In this document: one piece after another, positions 6,125-7,518 of the stretch
Numbering within the stretch: the stretch's first letter is position 1
Layout: each line of letters opens with the position of its first letter
Source: JANYHY01 sp043784605
GTDB lineage: Bacteria; Myxococcota_A; Polyangia; Polyangiales; Polyangiaceae
DNA length: 7,518 nucleotides
Direction of reading: 5' to 3'
Assembly: GCA_043784605.1 (NCBI GenBank)
Contig: JAYVYD010000480.1
Location: forward strand, 1 to 7,518
The notes under the pieces: model-generated
The model's database searches: none
What the model was told of the DNA's origin: nothing
What the model saw: the letters and a program-made list of their open reading frames with translations, nothing else
Position numbers and translations under genes: made by a program

Positions 6125-6829
6125 ATGAACAAGCTCGCCGCGCTCGCGCTACTGCTCGGTTGCTCGACGGGCCCGAGCGCACAGCAACCCGTGGTCGCGG
6201 CGTCTCCTCCGCGAGATGACGGCAAGTCGGCGCAAGGCGGCTCTGGCGGGCCCGAGCACGCGGCGGCGCTCGAAGAGCTGAAGGTCGCGGAGCTCGGCTG
6301 GGCGGTGGATCGCCAGAACAGCGTCAAGATCCAGCTGCCGGACGCCGCGCACTGGATGCGCGTGAAATTCTGGGGCATTCCGACGCTCGTCGGGTTTCGC
6401 TACGGGCAAGGCCACCACGCGATCGTGGGCGGAGACATTCGTCATGTGCCGGACAACTCGGTCTCGGGCGCATGCGCGAAGAGCTTCGAGGGATGGGCCA
6501 TGCCGCTGATCGAGGCCTACGACATCGACATGCACCGAGACGCGCCCTCGGCGTTCTCGTGGAAGCGGCAGTCGACCGACGACGGAGCGCTCATCGGCGA
6601 CATCGAGACGCTCACGGCCAAAGGCGCGACGCTCATCGAGCGTGAGGAGTACACGGTGGCCTACGCGACGTATCCCGCATGGAAAGGCGCGTGCCTCATC
6701 ATGGGCATCGCTGTGCCCGTGAGAGACAACGACATGGATCGCGCCCGCGCCGTGCGCGATCGGTTCGTCAAGGAAGTGCTCCCGACCGTCGAAGTGCTGG
6801 TCGACGAGGAGCCCGAGAAGCGCTTTTAG
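6125..6829 (+). CDS. Lipoprotein of unknown function, 234 aa
   Basis: The product begins MNKLAALALLLGCS, a compact lipoprotein signal with an LLGC lipobox and lipidated C13. That is why ATG 6125 is preferred over an in-frame ATG at 6089, which would put extra residues in front of the signal. Residue +2 is Ser, giving no inner-membrane retention signal. A low-complexity Gly/Ser/Pro/Gln linker runs to about residue 45. It is followed by a folded domain (about 50-225) rich in aromatics: AHWMRVKFWG (75-84), VGFRYGQGHHAI (89-100), FEGWAMPLIEAYDIDM (121-136) and YATYPAWKGAC (180-190). Only C117 and C190 occur in the domain, so they may form one disulfide. The tail is charged (EEPEKRF). I do not recognise the family and see no catalytic motif. 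It lies 54 bp after another lipoprotein gene on the same strand. A hairpin cluster begins 5 nt after the stop. Confidence 0.82.
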   Translation: MNKLAALALLLGCSTGPSAQQPVVAASPPRDDGKSAQGGSGGPEHAAALEELKVAELGWAVDRQNSVKIQLPDAAHWMRVKFWGIPTLVGFRYGQGHHAIVGGDIRHVPDNSVSGACAKSFEGWAMPLIEAYDIDMHRDAPSAFSWKRQSTDDGALIGDIETLTAKGATLIEREEYTVAYATYPAWKGACLIMGIAVPVRDNDMDRARAVRDRFVKEVLPTVEVLVDEEPEKRF

Positions 6830-6834
6830 CGCGC

Positions 6835-6876
6835 GTTGTCGGCGACAACACGTCGTCGCCTTCGGCGAACGACAAC
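6835..6876 (+). terminator. Overlapping alternative hairpins after the 234-aa lipoprotein gene; possible terminator or leader switch
   Basis: GTTGTCG (6835-6841) can pair with CGACAAC at 6870-6876, or, as GTTGTC/GACAAC with a 3-nt loop, with 6844-6849. A second stem pairs GTCGTCGCC (6852-6860) with GGCG-ACGAC (6864-6873, one bulged A) around a TTC loop. GGCGAC (6841-6846) can also pair with GTCGCC (6855-6860). The foldings are partly exclusive. It lies 5 nt after one stop codon and about 70 nt before the next start. No T-run follows, so an intrinsic terminator of the usual kind is not shown. Confidence 0.4.
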
Positions 6877-6943
6877 TGAGCGGATTGGCTTCGACAGCAA
6901 CGAAAGTTGGCCGGTTAGGTCTCGGTGTTCGACGATCGCGTTC

Positions 6944-7303
6944 ATGATCCTCTCGCAACAAGACGCAGGCCCGTTCGCCCGATTCGCTCACGCCGAGCGC
7001 CGTCAGAACCGCAGCGCGCGACCGGTCGAGTCGCTCGCGTTCTTCCTCGAGAACAAAATGCGCAGTCTCGAGTTGCGCGCGCTCACGCTCGGAACGACCG
7101 ACGGGAGACTAATCGTCGGCGCGGGCGATCACCAAGAGCACGTCGCCGAGTGGGGCGCGATCGCCGACTGCGGCAAGAACACGCCGGATCGCGTCGCGAC
7201 GTGGCGCCTGCAGATGGACGGCGGCGAGGTGCTGCTCACCTCGTGGGGCGGCGCGTTCGACCCCGACCTCGGCGACGGCGTGCGGCGCATCCTAGGCGCT
7301 TGA
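6944..7303 (+). CDS. Small protein, possibly Roadblock/LC7-like
   Basis: A 119-aa soluble protein without signal peptide or membrane segment, so presumably cytoplasmic. ATG 6944 is chosen as the first in-frame ATG. The frame is open further upstream (to TTG 6836), but that part overlaps the hairpin cluster and reads as basic low-complexity sequence. No good Shine-Dalgarno precedes 6944, and ATG 7058 remains possible. The N-terminal 35 residues are charged. The core, MRSLELRALTLGTTDGRLIVGAGD (39-62), followed by a helix-like HVAEWGAIADC and a strand pair around VATWRLQMDGGEVLLTSWGG, resembles the strand-turn-strand layout of Roadblock/LC7 proteins. Those often partner small Ras-like GTPases in myxobacteria and Streptomyces. 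The resemblance is weak and is inference only. The C-terminal GVRRILGA helix closes the protein. The next lipoprotein gene starts 26 bp downstream, so the two may be cotranscribed. Confidence 0.7.
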   Translation: MILSQQDAGPFARFAHAERRQNRSARPVESLAFFLENKMRSLELRALTLGTTDGRLIVGAGDHQEHVAEWGAIADCGKNTPDRVATWRLQMDGGEVLLTSWGGAFDPDLGDGVRRILGA

Positions 7304-7329
7304 CGCCATCTTATGATTAGCTGAGCGCC

Positions 7330-7518
7330 ATGTCGCACCCCACAGCCGCCTTCTTTGCCTGCCTCGCCGTCATCGTCACCGCAGCGTGCGGCGGCACGGA
7401 TACCAATCCCGTCGACGCGGCAGCGCCGGTGGACGCCGCGAAGGAGGCCGCGCCTAGCGTGACGTGCGGCGGAGCTCAGTATCCGATCGTCACCTGTCGG
7501 CGCGGCGCAGAGGGCAAG
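7330..7518 (+). CDS. Partial lipoprotein of unknown function (N-terminus)
   Basis: ATG 7330 opens 63 codons that run off the right edge without a stop. The start, MSHPTAAFFACLAVIVTAACGG, is a lipoprotein-type signal with probable lipidated C20. Thr at the -3 position makes the lipobox non-ideal. An Asp/Ala/Pro/Glu linker follows (about 23-42), then VTCGGAQYPIVTCRR with cysteines C46 and C56. The layout (short signal, CGG after lipidation, acidic Ala linker, Cys-rich body) echoes the 323-aa lipoprotein upstream, but the visible part is too short to claim homology. A TATGAT box (7312-7317) lies 12 nt before the start with no -35 at normal spacing. No strong ribosome site is seen. Confidence 0.75.
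   Translation, partial: MSHPTAAFFACLAVIVTAACGGTDTNPVDAAAPVDAAKEAAPSVTCGGAQYPIVTCRRGAEGK

Noticed and set aside
6149..6991. Minus-strand open frame of 280 codons
   Set aside because: It is antisense to the 234-aa lipoprotein gene, with biased Arg/Ala/His composition and no domain.
7300..7317. TTGACG followed by TATGAT as a promoter before the last lipoprotein
   Set aside because: The spacer is only 6 bp, far below the usual 16-18, so the two boxes cannot form a standard promoter.
6925..7320. Plus-strand open frame of 131 codons overlapping the small protein at 6944
   Set aside because: Its product is extremely Arg-rich, whereas the 6944 frame has balanced composition and a plausible folded core.

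Overview
The window reads as chromosomal DNA of a GC-rich Gram-negative bacterium. My best guess is a myxobacterium of the Polyangiales type. The signs are strong G/C third-position bias, several short lipoproteins with Asp/Ala-rich linkers after the lipid cysteine, a GTP-type PEP carboxykinase, and many secreted proteins without recognised domains. This placement is inference: there is no rRNA or other taxonomic marker here. I see no mobile element, CRISPR array, tRNA or rRNA.

Left part (1-1315): two divergent genes for exported glycosidase-like proteins start only about 30 bp apart. The leftward one is cut by the window edge. It has a signal peptide followed by the opening of a GH114/PelA-hydrolase-type barrel. 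The rightward one is a complete GH114/TM1410-like protein with the expected acidic residues. The two share the same strand order (FYG, an acidic strand end, then a [AL]-[SY]-x-[SN]-[VL]-G strand), so they look like distant paralogues facing away from one short promoter region.

Middle (1345-4925): two leftward metabolic genes. pckG encodes GTP-dependent phosphoenolpyruvate carboxykinase (gluconeogenesis/anaplerosis). After a 227-bp gap comes a Rieske-ferredoxin plus FAD/NAD(P)H reductase fusion of the AIFM3/ferredoxin-reductase type. A well-formed 28-bp inverted repeat lies just upstream of the chosen pckG start and is the best candidate regulatory site in the window.

Right part (5099-7518): four rightward genes. 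A 323-aa cysteine-rich lipoprotein, a 234-aa lipoprotein, a 119-aa protein with a weak Roadblock/LC7-like look, and the start of another lipoprotein cut by the right edge. A cluster of alternative hairpins sits directly after the 234-aa lipoprotein gene. These proteins could not be assigned a function from sequence alone.

Overall this is mostly ordinary core metabolism flanked by lineage-specific envelope proteins. The points most worth following are the divergent glycosidase pair, the pckG operator-like dyad, and the lipoprotein cluster with its intervening RNA structure. I do not see a clearly new multi-gene system.
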